Positions 31,399 through 39,461 of a stretch of 64,000 bases of DNA are shown in pieces (position 1 is the stretch's first letter; each line of letters opens with the position of its first letter). Below the pieces are notes generated by a model that did not search any database, was not told where the DNA came from, and worked only from the letters and a program-made list of their open reading frames with translations. Origin of the DNA: Bacillus sonorensis NBRC 101234 = KCTC 13918 (GTDB lineage Bacteria > Bacillota > Bacilli > Bacillales > Bacillaceae). The translations under genes were made by a program, and so were the position numbers. The DNA lies in NCBI RefSeq assembly GCF_001592005.1, contig NZ_BCVZ01000001.1, positions 186,001 through 250,000 on the forward strand, written 5' to 3'.

Positions 31399-32175
31399 AT
31401 GAAAACAAAAAACTACTTTCTGCCTTTTAAACAGCAGCAACTGCCGTTGTTGGTAATTATACTGTTATTCCCTTTAAGCATTACTGTGTTCGAATTCAAC
31501 CGTTTAATAAATGGAACGGGTATTAACGCTTTGGTATTCCATGGTTATTTCAGCAATATTAATCCTTCTTCATTAGTATTCCCGCTTTTAGTTGTATTGC
31601 TTGTTTCGGAAATAGCAGCAAGAGAATGGCTGAGTGATATGCGGATATGGAGCATCATGCGGATTGGCTATAAACCATACATCTCCAAAAAAATATGTTT
31701 TATATTAGCATGTGTATGTTTATACATACTTCTCGGTGATTTTCTATCACTTCTTTTTTTGGGGATTACCCACGGTTTTCAATGGGCTTCTGATCCAAGG
31801 ATCATTGCTCCCGGATTAAACGGCATTTTTGGTCAATTCCAGACTACTACAATCCTGATTTGCCTTCAGATGATTCAAGCTATTGGATATGCCTTATGTT
31901 CCCTATGGATTTTGCAATTTGCAAAACGTATTTGGGAAACGATTGTTTATCCGTTTATTTTGATTGTCCTTTTACCGATTATCCTGATGAACTTAATGGC
32001 AATCCCTGAATCTTGGGTACCATCCTATTCTAACGATCTTCTGATTTATGAACAGGAAAGCGGATTGCATTCCCTTGAAATCAACACCATCACATGGCTT
32101 GGGTTTGCAGCAATCTATGCTTTCCTGCTATTTATAACGTTATCATCCAAAAGAAGAAAGGGGCTTGTCCGATGA
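31399..32175 (+). CDS. Six-helix membrane protein, putative ABC transporter component
   Basis: A 258-residue integral membrane protein with about six hydrophobic segments (LPLLVIILLFPLSITVF; LVFPLLVVLLVSEIAA; ICFILACVCLYILLGDFL; TILICLQMIQAIGYALCSL; TIVYPFILIVLLPIILMNL; LGFAAIYAFLLFITLSS). The cluster REWLSDMRIWSIMRIGYKPYISKK between helices 2 and 3 is basic and faces the cytoplasm. It resembles ABC-2-type permease subunits in shape only. AAGGAAGG precedes the ATG, and the stop overlaps the start of the ATPase gene (ATGA). Confidence 0.75.
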   Translation: MKTKNYFLPFKQQQLPLLVIILLFPLSITVFEFNRLINGTGINALVFHGYFSNINPSSLVFPLLVVLLVSEIAAREWLSDMRIWSIMRIGYKPYISKKICFILACVCLYILLGDFLSLLFLGITHGFQWASDPRIIAPGLNGIFGQFQTTTILICLQMIQAIGYALCSLWILQFAKRIWETIVYPFILIVLLPIILMNLMAIPESWVPSYSNDLLIYEQESGLHSLEINTITWLGFAAIYAFLLFITLSSKRRKGLVR

Positions 32176-32810
32176 TCGCAGAACTTCACGGGGTGCAAAA
32201 ACGATTTAAAGGAAAACGCGTATTAGAAGATATAAATTTAACAATAAATGAGAATGAAATCGTCGGAATTGTCGGGGGAAATGGTTCAGGCAAAACGACT
32301 ATTCTAAGACTGCTGGCTGGATTAATGTATGCCGACCGCGGAGATGTCATTGTTCATGGAAAAAAGATAAAAAAAGGACAATTTCCCGGCAATATCGGTT
32401 TATTGATTGAAACCCCCAGGTTTATCGAACGTTTATCCGGATATGAAAACCTGCAAATGCTCGCTAAATTAAAGGGTGAGATCGGGGAAGCGGAAATCCG
32501 ATCTACTATGGAAAAATTCAAGCTCGATCCCCATTTAAAAGATGCTGTTAAAACTTATTCACTTGGTATGAATCAACGCTTAGGCCTTGTACAAGTATTT
32601 ATGGAGAAACCAAAATTACTTCTTCTTGATGAGCCTACAAACGCTCTTGATGAAGATAGCAAAAAGCGCTTTGAAGAAATGATTTTTGAAGCGCGGCAGC
32701 AAGGCGCCGGCATCGCTTTAGTTTCACATAATAAAGAAGAGATTAAGCGTTTGTGTGATCGTGTGTATATGCTTGAAGAAGGCGTTTTAAAGGAAGTTCA
32801 ACCGGTATGA
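32172..32810 (+). CDS. ABC transporter ATP-binding protein
   Basis: A 212-residue ATPase subunit. Walker A is GGNGSGKTT (residue ~37), the signature is YSLGMNQRLG, Walker B is LLLLDEPTNALD and the switch histidine is LVSHNKEE. It is short, without accessory domains, as in small peptide-export or immunity exporters (for example the bacitracin- or lantibiotic-type). The ATG at 32172 is preceded by AAAGGGG and overlaps the upstream stop; the downstream gene also overlaps by ATGATGA, so all four genes are translationally coupled. Confidence 0.92.
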   Translation: MIAELHGVQKRFKGKRVLEDINLTINENEIVGIVGGNGSGKTTILRLLAGLMYADRGDVIVHGKKIKKGQFPGNIGLLIETPRFIERLSGYENLQMLAKLKGEIGEAEIRSTMEKFKLDPHLKDAVKTYSLGMNQRLGLVQVFMEKPKLLLLDEPTNALDEDSKKRFEEMIFEARQQGAGIALVSHNKEEIKRLCDRVYMLEEGVLKEVQPV

Positions 32811-33571
32811 TGAAACACGTTTTAAGGCTGCATATAGTCGGGCGCTGGAAAAGGCTTTTACTGATTTTCTTGCTTTCGGGAGCAGCGGTCTCTGTTTTTC
32901 CACCCGTTTATATTCCAATTTCAGCGGTTCCGTCGCTGCTCGACTGGCTCTTGGAAGTCAGCGGTTCCCTGCTTGTGATCGCTTTTTTTGCCGGGCTGTC
33001 TGTTACATTGTTATGTTTCGATACGACACAATGGTTATGGACGCCGTTTGGAACGGCCTCATTGGCTCGTATTTCTAAACGCAGTACACTTTTTTGGGCC
33101 TATATTACGCTTGGAACATCTATTGCCGCCTATGTTGTTATCATATTAATATTTTGGAGCATTGTTATTGGCTATTTTAAATTCGGCGGCTACGCACACG
33201 CAAATTCCCATCCGTTTTTCCAATTAACCGATTCGCCTTTTTGGTTTGTCGTCTCGCGCTGGTTTATTGATTGGTGGTGTTTATGCTTTATCGTATTTTT
33301 AGGAATGGCCGGGGCATTTATAATGAAAAAAGTACTGATCTCATTCATGCTATCTTTAGGATGGTCATTTGGAATAACAGGCCTTTTTAAAGCAAACATA
33401 TCTTCCAAAGGCCTAATCCCCGGAGAAGGAATGATATTATCGGTTCATGCATATGGAGCTGATCCCCTAATAGTCATGCTGTCAAATGAATGCGCCGTTC
33501 TTCTTCTATGGTTTGTTTTTTATCGAATCATTGTTCAGACAAATCTTGTCATGCCAAGGGCAGACCGATGA
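32807..33571 (+). CDS. Six-helix membrane protein, putative permease subunit
   Basis: A 254-residue membrane protein with about six hydrophobic segments (WKRLLLIFLLSGAAVSVF; GSLLVIAFFAGLSVTLL; ITLGTSIAAYVVIILIFW; RWFIDWWCLCFIVFLGM; LISFMLSLGWSFGITGLF; ECAVLLLWFVFYRIIV). A periplasm-facing loop is rich in H and F (YAHANSHPFFQLTDS). The family is not recognised. The ATG at 32807 overlaps the ATPase stop, and its own stop overlaps the next start, so stoichiometric synthesis with the ATPase is likely. Confidence 0.75.
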   Translation: MMKHVLRLHIVGRWKRLLLIFLLSGAAVSVFPPVYIPISAVPSLLDWLLEVSGSLLVIAFFAGLSVTLLCFDTTQWLWTPFGTASLARISKRSTLFWAYITLGTSIAAYVVIILIFWSIVIGYFKFGGYAHANSHPFFQLTDSPFWFVVSRWFIDWWCLCFIVFLGMAGAFIMKKVLISFMLSLGWSFGITGLFKANISSKGLIPGEGMILSVHAYGADPLIVMLSNECAVLLLWFVFYRIIVQTNLVMPRADR

Positions 33572-34197
33572 TGAGAAAACGAATCAGCATCATTTGGTTA
33601 TTGCTAGGATCAGTTTCTTTGTGGGTGAAGCAATCGCTCGATTTAAGAGTGTGGAACAATGAAGGAGGGCCATTAGATGTAGCGGTTGTTTTCACAAACA
33701 GCACCCCAGCCGATTCCATCTTATGGATTGGTTTTTCTCTTTTCGGGGCGCTCTTTGTGTTAAGCAAAGTTTCGGACATACGTGAATTATATCCGTTATT
33801 TCCCGGCCGGATCCTATCCCGAAAACGCTTGATTATCAAGGAAATGATGACAATTTATCGGCGGACGGGAGCCTATGTGCTGCTTGTTTGTTTTACAGCA
33901 GCTTGGGGAGGGCCTTTTACATCAGGGACCGTTTTTTCTTTTCTATATGCTTGGATCGCTCTCAGTTTTTTAGTAGCTGTGCTACTTTTACTTGAGAACC
34001 GGTACGGAATATGGCTTGTACTGCTCATTTTCTCAACCATCGCTCCGCTTTCATCATTCCTTCCGTGGATGTATGGGCAGGGCTATGAAATTTGGCTGCA
34101 AGGAACAGCTTTTTTCCATACTTGTTTATTACTTGTTTTAACAACGGGATCCTCCTTTCTATATTTAATGCAAATGAAGACGGCAAATTGGGGGTGA
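33568..34197 (+). CDS. Third membrane protein of the exporter operon
   Basis: A 209-residue protein with about six hydrophobic segments (SIIWLLLGSVSLWV; DSILWIGFSLFGALFVL; GAYVLLVCFTAAWGG; FLYAWIALSFLVAVLLLL; IWLVLLIFSTIAPLSSFL; TCLLLVLTTGSSFLYL). A cytoplasmic loop near residue 75 is strongly basic (FPGRILSRKRLIIKE). The start ATG at 33568 overlaps the previous stop. Operons with one small ATPase and three small permease-like proteins also occur in B. subtilis (the yybJ-yybM genes come to mind), but I cannot claim homology. It ends the operon, before a terminator. Confidence 0.72.
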   Translation: MMRKRISIIWLLLGSVSLWVKQSLDLRVWNNEGGPLDVAVVFTNSTPADSILWIGFSLFGALFVLSKVSDIRELYPLFPGRILSRKRLIIKEMMTIYRRTGAYVLLVCFTAAWGGPFTSGTVFSFLYAWIALSFLVAVLLLLENRYGIWLVLLIFSTIAPLSSFLPWMYGQGYEIWLQGTAFFHTCLLLVLTTGSSFLYLMQMKTANWG

Positions 34198-34211
34198 TCA
34201 TTTTTTAAGAG

Positions 34212-34236
34212 ACGCATGTTCACCGTGCGTTTTTTC
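34212..34236 (+). terminator. Terminator of the exporter operon
   Basis: Stem ACGCATG/CGTGCGT (34212-34218 with 34224-34230), loop TTCAC, followed by TTTTTC. It marks the right end of the insertion, about 75 bases before pbpG. Confidence 0.8.
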
Positions 34237-34313
34237 TTTTCTTTTTGTTTAAATCCTCCTCTTTTTTCTCATAATGATAAGAACATTTGATAATCTGAGA
34301 GGAGATTTTTAGC

Positions 34314-36386
34314 ATGGACATGATGACGAACAAGCGGGTCCGTTTGACCATCAAAACGATACGGGCTTTTTTGTTCATGGGAATATTGATGCTGCTCTTC
34401 CTTTCAATCATCATCATGACGGTGATTCTGGCCGCACGCTGGCAGGGGGCTCCTTCCGTTCAGGTGCCGAGATCAACCGTGCTTTATGACGGCAGCGGAA
34501 AACAGATGGGTGAAAGCCATTACGGACAAAAGCGGTATTGGGTGCCGCTTAAAGACATCAATCCCGCTGTCATCGATGCAACGCTGACCGTTGAAGACCG
34601 GAATTTTTTCCGGCATCACGGTTTTGATTATGTGCGGATGGCCGGCGCCGCCATTGCCGATCTGAAAGCGATGTCCAAGGTCCAGGGAGCCAGCACCATT
34701 ACCCAGCAATATGCGAGAAACCTCTACCTCGGCCATGATAAAACATGGAAAAGAAAGTGGACTGAAGCCTTTTACACGATACGGCTCGAACAAAACTATT
34801 CAAAGAAAGACATATTGGAAGGCTATTTAAATACGATTTATTACGGGCACGGAGCCTATGGAATCGAAGCAGCCTCACGCCTTTACTTCGGCAAGCGGGC
34901 CAAGGATATTAATGCAGCCGAGGCTGCGATGCTTGCCGGCATTCCGAAAGGACCGTCGGTTTATTCGCCTTTTGTTCATGAACAAAAAGCGAAGCAGCGG
35001 CAGGAAATGATTTTGACGATGATGGAGAAAGAAAACAAACTGACCAAAAAACAGGCGGAAACATTAAAAGACATGCCGCTCACATATGAAAAACAACAAC
35101 AGCAAACAGAGGCAAAGACCGCTCCATACTTTTACGATGAGGCTGTCAAAGAAATCGCCCGCGTACTGAACCTGACGCCGGAGCAGGCGGAAACCGGCGG
35201 GTACAACGTGTATACGACGCTCGACCCCCGCCTGCAAAAAATCGCCGAAAAGACGATCAACCATATAATCGATCCGGAGTCCGGCATTCAAGCGGGTTTT
35301 GCCGCAGTCAATCCTGATGACGGAAACGTCCTCGCTCTCGTCGGAGGGCGGAATTATCAAAAAAGTCCGTTCAACCGCGTGACACAGGCGCGGCGTCAGC
35401 CCGGCTCAACGATGAAGCCTTTTCTTTACTATTCCGCGATTCAAAACGGCTTCACACCGGCAACGAGAATGAAAAGCGCGGAAACGACATTTGAACTCGG
35501 AAATGGAGGCGCATATTCTCCGAGCAATTACCATGGCTATTACGCGGACGGTCCGATTACCCTGCTTCAGGCCCTCGCTTTGTCCGATAATATTTACGCC
35601 GTAAAAACACACCTTTTTCTCGGAATGGACAAACTGATGGATGCTGCCAAGCGATTCGGCATTACAAGTCCGCTGCAAAAAGTGCCTTCGCTGGCTCTCG
35701 GCACTTCGCCGGTGAAGCCGATTGAAATGGTGAATGCATACGCCATGCTGGCAAACGGCGGAAAGAAAATCGAGCCGTCTTTCATTACGAAAATCACCGA
35801 TTCAAACGGCAGGGTGCTGTATGAAAAACCGGACCGCCATAAGCAAATTCTTGATCCAAAAGCCGCTTTTATTACGGCTGCCATGATGACCGGCATGTTT
35901 GATCCATCACTGAACGGCTACACATCCGTAACCGGACGGACGATCGCCGATCAATTGACCCGGACATATGCCGGAAAATCGGGAACGACCAGTACGGACA
36001 GCTGGATGATCGGTTTTCATCCGGGCCTGGCTTCAGGCGTATGGACCGGCTATGACAAGGAGCGGACGATCGATATCGTAGAAGAAAAAAATTATGCCAA
36101 ACAAATTTGGGCGGAGTTCATGGAAAAAGCCCTTAAAGATGAACCAGCGGCCGCATTAGAACCGCCTGAAGGCGTAAAAAGCATGTATATCGATCCCTCT
36201 ACAGGGTATGCCGCGGCTCCGAGCTGTCCGTCCAAGCATCTCGCCTATTTTATCGAAGGAACCGAGCCGAGCCAGGTTTGCTTTGGCAAAGAAACCTATC
36301 AGCATAAAAAAGCCGAACCGGACAATCCCGCAAAACCGCAAAAACGGAAGAAATGGTGGGAAAAGTGGTTCAGGAGAGATGAATAA
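34314..36386 (+). CDS. pbpG: Class A penicillin-binding protein PbpG (PBP2d)
   Basis: Bifunctional murein polymerase and transpeptidase; in B. subtilis it is made in sporulating cells and contributes to spore peptidoglycan. The 690-residue protein has one N-terminal anchor (residues ~18-42), a GT51 glycosyltransferase domain (TVEDRNFFRHHGFD, QGASTITQQYARNL, IYYGHGAYGIEAASR), and a transpeptidase domain with the SxxK serine in PGSTMKPF, SDN in LSDNIYA and KSGTT. The tail is Lys- and Trp-rich (KRKKWWEKWFRR). GAGGAG lies upstream of the ATG. In B. subtilis it is adjacent and divergent to speE; here the insertion separates them. Confidence 0.96.
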   Translation: MDMMTNKRVRLTIKTIRAFLFMGILMLLFLSIIIMTVILAARWQGAPSVQVPRSTVLYDGSGKQMGESHYGQKRYWVPLKDINPAVIDATLTVEDRNFFRHHGFDYVRMAGAAIADLKAMSKVQGASTITQQYARNLYLGHDKTWKRKWTEAFYTIRLEQNYSKKDILEGYLNTIYYGHGAYGIEAASRLYFGKRAKDINAAEAAMLAGIPKGPSVYSPFVHEQKAKQRQEMILTMMEKENKLTKKQAETLKDMPLTYEKQQQQTEAKTAPYFYDEAVKEIARVLNLTPEQAETGGYNVYTTLDPRLQKIAEKTINHIIDPESGIQAGFAAVNPDDGNVLALVGGRNYQKSPFNRVTQARRQPGSTMKPFLYYSAIQNGFTPATRMKSAETTFELGNGGAYSPSNYHGYYADGPITLLQALALSDNIYAVKTHLFLGMDKLMDAAKRFGITSPLQKVPSLALGTSPVKPIEMVNAYAMLANGGKKIEPSFITKITDSNGRVLYEKPDRHKQILDPKAAFITAAMMTGMFDPSLNGYTSVTGRTIADQLTRTYAGKSGTTSTDSWMIGFHPGLASGVWTGYDKERTIDIVEEKNYAKQIWAEFMEKALKDEPAAALEPPEGVKSMYIDPSTGYAAAPSCPSKHLAYFIEGTEPSQVCFGKETYQHKKAEPDNPAKPQKRKKWWEKWFRRDE

Positions 36387-36413
36387 ACCCCCGGGCCCTT
36401 ACCCGGGGGTTTT
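36385..36413. terminator. Bidirectional terminator between pbpG and ywhD
   Basis: Very GC-rich 11-bp stem AAACCCCCGGG with 36402-36412, flanked by A and T residues; it overlaps the end of pbpG. Confidence 0.88.
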
Positions 36414-36419
36414 GCATGT

Positions 36420-36938
36420 CTATTCCTGAAGCAGTCCTTTTTTCAGCTCATCTGACGAACGATCCCAAAGCCCCTGATCGTGTTTTTTCAAAAACTCGCC
36501 AAGCACGCTTTTTGAATCTTCATCCATATGATCGACGATAATCTTCCGCTTCATGGACTTATCCATCAAATTCACATGCTCCGGAAGCGATTTATAGCCG
36601 CGGCGGATGCTTCTGTCCACCGTCATTTCACAAGCCGTCACACCTGCGTAGTAAGGGCCTTCCTCCTTGCGGTCAATGGTGACCCAGACAAGCCAATAAG
36701 GCTTCCCATTGGGCACCTCCTCTTTATTCGGAAGAAATTTGATCCCTTTCTCGACAGTGCTTCTTGCATGCATAGCGCCAATATCAACAAACGCTTCCTT
36801 TTCGGTCACGTCGACAATGACGGGCGAAATGTTGTCAAGACTGAGCGAGCCCGCTCCAAATCCTCCGTGTCCATCGGTGGGGTCGCTTTTAATGATATTG
36901 AAGCCGATTGTTTTTTTCTTTTTTCCTTGTTCCATCAA
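36420..36938 (-). CDS. ywhD: YwhD, conserved protein of unknown function
   Basis: A 172-residue cytosolic protein conserved in Bacillus, with no membrane segment and a lysine-rich N-terminus (MMEQGKKKKTIGFNII). The motif ESGGFGAGSLSLDN-like GGFGAGSLSLDNISPVIVDV, then AFVDIGAMHARSTVEKGIKF, is characteristic. No catalytic residues are recognised. GGAGG precedes the ATG. It follows ywhC by 9 bases, so the two are cotranscribed. Confidence 0.85.
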   Translation of the reverse strand: MMEQGKKKKTIGFNIIKSDPTDGHGGFGAGSLSLDNISPVIVDVTEKEAFVDIGAMHARSTVEKGIKFLPNKEEVPNGKPYWLVWVTIDRKEEGPYYAGVTACEMTVDRSIRRGYKSLPEHVNLMDKSMKRKIIVDHMDEDSKSVLGEFLKKHDQGLWDRSSDELKKGLLQE

Positions 36939-36947
36939 AAATACCTC

Positions 36948-37637
36948 CTACATCAGCGGCCGAAAAACGATGTTGAATATCGATATGATCAATTCCCGTC
37001 CATCGTTGAGAAATGGCCAGAATACATATTGCCCAAGCGGCGTAATGACGATAATCAGAAAAACGATCGAGCCGTAAGCCTCATACTTTGTCAGCTTCGC
37101 CCGCACATCAGGCGCGACGACGTCCTGTATAACCCGGAAGCCGTCAAGCGGCGGAAACGGCATCAAATTAAAAAGAAATAAAAGCAGATTTAAATTAATC
37201 CAAATCGTAAAAAACTGAAACAATCCGTGATAAAAAGCAGTCGGCAGCACAGAAGTCAGCTTTGCAGATAACACTAACAAAACAAAACCGAGCAAAGCAA
37301 GAACAAGGTTGCTGATCGGGCCGGCAATCGAGACGAGAAATCCGGCAAGCCTCGGCTTTTTAAAATAAAAGCGGTTGACGGGTACGGGCTTCGCCCAGCC
37401 AAACCCCATCAAAAATATCAAAATCGTCCCAAACGGATCAAGATGTTTGAGGGGATTCAGCGTCAGCCTTCCCTGCCGTTTGGCCGTTTCATCGCCAAAT
37501 TTATACGCCACATACGCATGGGCGACTTCATGCACGGTAAATGCGGCGGCAAGCGTCAATACGACATATGGAATCATTTCGAGCGGATATATCAAAAAAC
37601 GGTCTAAAATGGCATTTTCCCTCTTTCCCGTATACAA
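36948..37637 (-). CDS. ywhC: Site-2 protease-like membrane zinc metalloprotease YwhC
   Basis: Intramembrane M50-family peptidase with a rhomboid-independent zinc site: FTVHEVAHAYVAYKFG supplies HExxH near residue 38, and NLMPFPPLDGFRV supplies the NPxPxxDG-type third ligand region near residue 160. There are about five membrane helices. Targets are unknown. The frame is open to an ATG at 37637, but conservation with B. subtilis begins near the YPLEMIPY region, so the start may be downstream (an ATT or TTG start is possible); no strong Shine-Dalgarno sequence decides it. Confidence 0.87.
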   Translation of the reverse strand: MYTGKRENAILDRFLIYPLEMIPYVVLTLAAAFTVHEVAHAYVAYKFGDETAKRQGRLTLNPLKHLDPFGTILIFLMGFGWAKPVPVNRFYFKKPRLAGFLVSIAGPISNLVLALLGFVLLVLSAKLTSVLPTAFYHGLFQFFTIWINLNLLLFLFNLMPFPPLDGFRVIQDVVAPDVRAKLTKYEAYGSIVFLIIVITPLGQYVFWPFLNDGRELIISIFNIVFRPLM

Positions 37638-37714
37638 AGATTTGCTATCTTAAGTATACTATAAGAGCAACTGATGCTAAAGTGAACGACCATTTTTTCA
37701 AAGGAGGAATCAAT

Positions 37715-37900
37715 ATGCCGTATGTAACCGTACAAATGCTGGAAGGACGCACTGACGAACAAAAAAGAAACCTTGTCGAGAAAGTGACAGAAGCCGTCTC
37801 TGAAACAACGGGGGCGCCGAAAGAAAAAATCGCTGTCATTATTGAAGAGATGAAAAAAGAACATTATGGCGTGGCCGGTAAACGAATGAGCGATCTATAA
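37715..37900 (+). CDS. ywhB: 4-oxalocrotonate tautomerase homologue YwhB
   Basis: A 61-residue tautomerase-superfamily protein. After removal of Met, Pro1 is the N-terminal catalytic base (PYVTVQMLEG) and Arg11 is present (EGRTDEQ). Position 39 is Ala, where active 4-oxalocrotonate tautomerases have Arg, and position 50 is Tyr. B. subtilis YwhB likewise has a substitution at 39 and only low activity is reported. AAAGGAGG precedes the ATG. It is not linked to an aromatic pathway; the true pathway enzyme is at 47.2 kb. Confidence 0.9.
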   Translation: MPYVTVQMLEGRTDEQKRNLVEKVTEAVSETTGAPKEKIAVIIEEMKKEHYGVAGKRMSDL

Positions 37901-37942
37901 TCAAAAAGGCGCCTGCCGCTTCATGCAGGGCGCCCTTTTTGA
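37901..37942. terminator. Bidirectional terminator between ywhB and the metalloprotease
   Basis: Long GC-rich stem (37901-37916 with 37925-37942) with one bulge and A/T runs on both sides. Confidence 0.88.
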
Positions 37943-38749
37943 TTATTTATACCAAGCCTTGTTGTTTGAGATCTGGCTGTTGTGGGCCGAATCCCAGACA
38001 TCGGCGGTATACGCATAATCGTAGTTCATAATGCAGCGAATCCCGCTTCCTTGTGCATCATGATTCAAACCGAAGTTATGGGAAAATTCGTGTGTAGCCG
38101 CTTTGGCGGTATTGGCCGTTCCCTGATCGAGGTTGACGCTGTATGCGCTGCCGCTCGGCTTGCTGCTGTACACGTATGCGATGCCGCCGGCGTCGAACTT
38201 GCTGTTGGCGGTAAACCCGACAACAAATTTATACTTTCCTCCGCTGAAGCTGCTTCGAAGGTTTGAGAGAATCTGAGAGCTGTTGCCGCCGATAGACGTC
38301 CAGGGCGCTACAGCCTCCACGACAAAATCAATGCTGTGATCGCGGTTGAACATCACATCAGCCTGCTCGACGATTTGGACGATTCTCGTCTGCCAGTCAC
38401 CGTATTTCGCGCGATACTGGGCATCCGCCACAGCCAGAACGCTTACCTTTTGGGTCCCTGTTGATGCCTGTGTTGAAAATTCCCCTCCGCTTGTATTCTT
38501 TTTGAACGTTTTCGTTCCGGTGACATCCCCTTTTTCATCCAGTATCTTCGTGACCGTTGTTCTTTCAATTTGAACTTTACCGTTCAAATCTTTAAAACTG
38601 TTAGCTTTCGGCAATGATTCGACATAGTTTCCTTTTGCTTCATGTGCGTGGCCATGATCGTGGCCGCTTGTTTTGGCGGCTCCTGCCGTTATTCCGGGAA
38701 GCAAACCGGCGGACAATAGTAGAGAAAAAAATAAAGAACGTTTTTTCAC
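37943..38749 (-). CDS. Secreted metzincin metalloprotease
   Basis: A 268-residue preproprotein: a Sec signal (KKRSLFFSLLLSAGLLPGITAGA) is followed by a His-rich propeptide start (SGHDHGHAHEAKG). The zinc-binding consensus of metzincins HExxHxxGxxHD is complete in ATHEFSHNFGLNHD (residue ~220), with a Met-turn CIMNYDY about 20 residues later. The closest remembered proteins are secreted Bacillus intermedius/pumilus metzincins (MEROPS M84), combining astacin- and adamalysin-like features. Start: GTG at 38749, with GGAGGGG 6 bases upstream; the frame runs open to 38797. B. subtilis 168 has ywhA and thrZ here instead, so the gene is a local difference. Confidence 0.88.
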   Translation of the reverse strand: MKKRSLFFSLLLSAGLLPGITAGAAKTSGHDHGHAHEAKGNYVESLPKANSFKDLNGKVQIERTTVTKILDEKGDVTGTKTFKKNTSGGEFSTQASTGTQKVSVLAVADAQYRAKYGDWQTRIVQIVEQADVMFNRDHSIDFVVEAVAPWTSIGGNSSQILSNLRSSFSGGKYKFVVGFTANSKFDAGGIAYVYSSKPSGSAYSVNLDQGTANTAKAATHEFSHNFGLNHDAQGSGIRCIMNYDYAYTADVWDSAHNSQISNNKAWYK

Positions 38750-38902
38750 TTTCAACCCCTCCTTTTTTTTGAACGAATTATAAATTCTTCCAATCATCTG
38801 AAAATTCCTTCAATTCAGATAAAAAGAGGCCGTATAGCATATGTTCTTTCTACTGCTTTCTTTCTATATCCCTACAACTCCCAAACAATCGACAAAATAC
38901 AA

Positions 38903-38927
38903 CAAAAAAACCTGTCGTCCGACAGGT
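38903..38927 (-). terminator. Terminator at the end of ywgA
   Basis: Stem ACCTGTCG/CGACAGGT (38910-38917 with 38920-38927) followed by a T-run on the reverse strand, overlapping the last bases of the ywgA message. Confidence 0.78.
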
Positions 38928-38930
38928 CTT

Positions 38931-39431
38931 TTAACATAGGCTTCTCAGTTTTTCTATGTAAGCGACAGCTTCATCAAACTCTTCATCCGTGTAGCGCTGT
39001 TTGCTTTTAATGGTAAACACTTTTTCTCTGATTTCATGCTGATCCAGTCCTTCAAAATAAAGGATCGTGGCGACCAGCTCCAAAAAACGCGAAGACTGGC
39101 GGTTTACATCATCAATATAGGGTTTGATATCCTGCATATCCAGCTCACACTGGCTCAAAAATTGCCTTCCTGACTCGGTGGGAGAATACCGGTATTGATA
39201 ATATCCGCCTTTTTTCTCTTTGACTTCATGGAGAAACCCGAGATTGCACAGTTCTTCAACCTGCAGCGTCAGCTCCTCCGAGTACGGTCCGTAAAAGTGG
39301 AAGTCGTACCTTTCATAGAATGGAAGCTCGAGTTTCTTGGCGATATAAATGATCTTTTGCAGCTTTTTTCGCCCGATAATCTCCCCCGAATCTGAGAACA
39401 CCTTCATCAGCTTTGCATGTTCTTTTAACAA
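38931..39431 (-). CDS. ywgA: YwgA, conserved protein of unknown function
   Basis: A 166-residue soluble protein. The start LKEHAKLMKVFSDSGEIIGRKKLQKIIYIAKKL looks like a winged helix-turn-helix or ParB-like DNA-binding helix pair, with a conserved FHFYGPYSEELTLQ motif. The function is not established. It starts with TTG preceded by GGAGATG, 30 bases after ywfO on the same strand; the pair is conserved in Bacillus and probably cotranscribed. Confidence 0.83.
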   Translation of the reverse strand: MLKEHAKLMKVFSDSGEIIGRKKLQKIIYIAKKLELPFYERYDFHFYGPYSEELTLQVEELCNLGFLHEVKEKKGGYYQYRYSPTESGRQFLSQCELDMQDIKPYIDDVNRQSSRFLELVATILYFEGLDQHEIREKVFTIKSKQRYTDEEFDEAVAYIEKLRSLC

Positions 39432-39461
39432 ATCCCCGACATCTCCTTCATCCTTTTCTTT

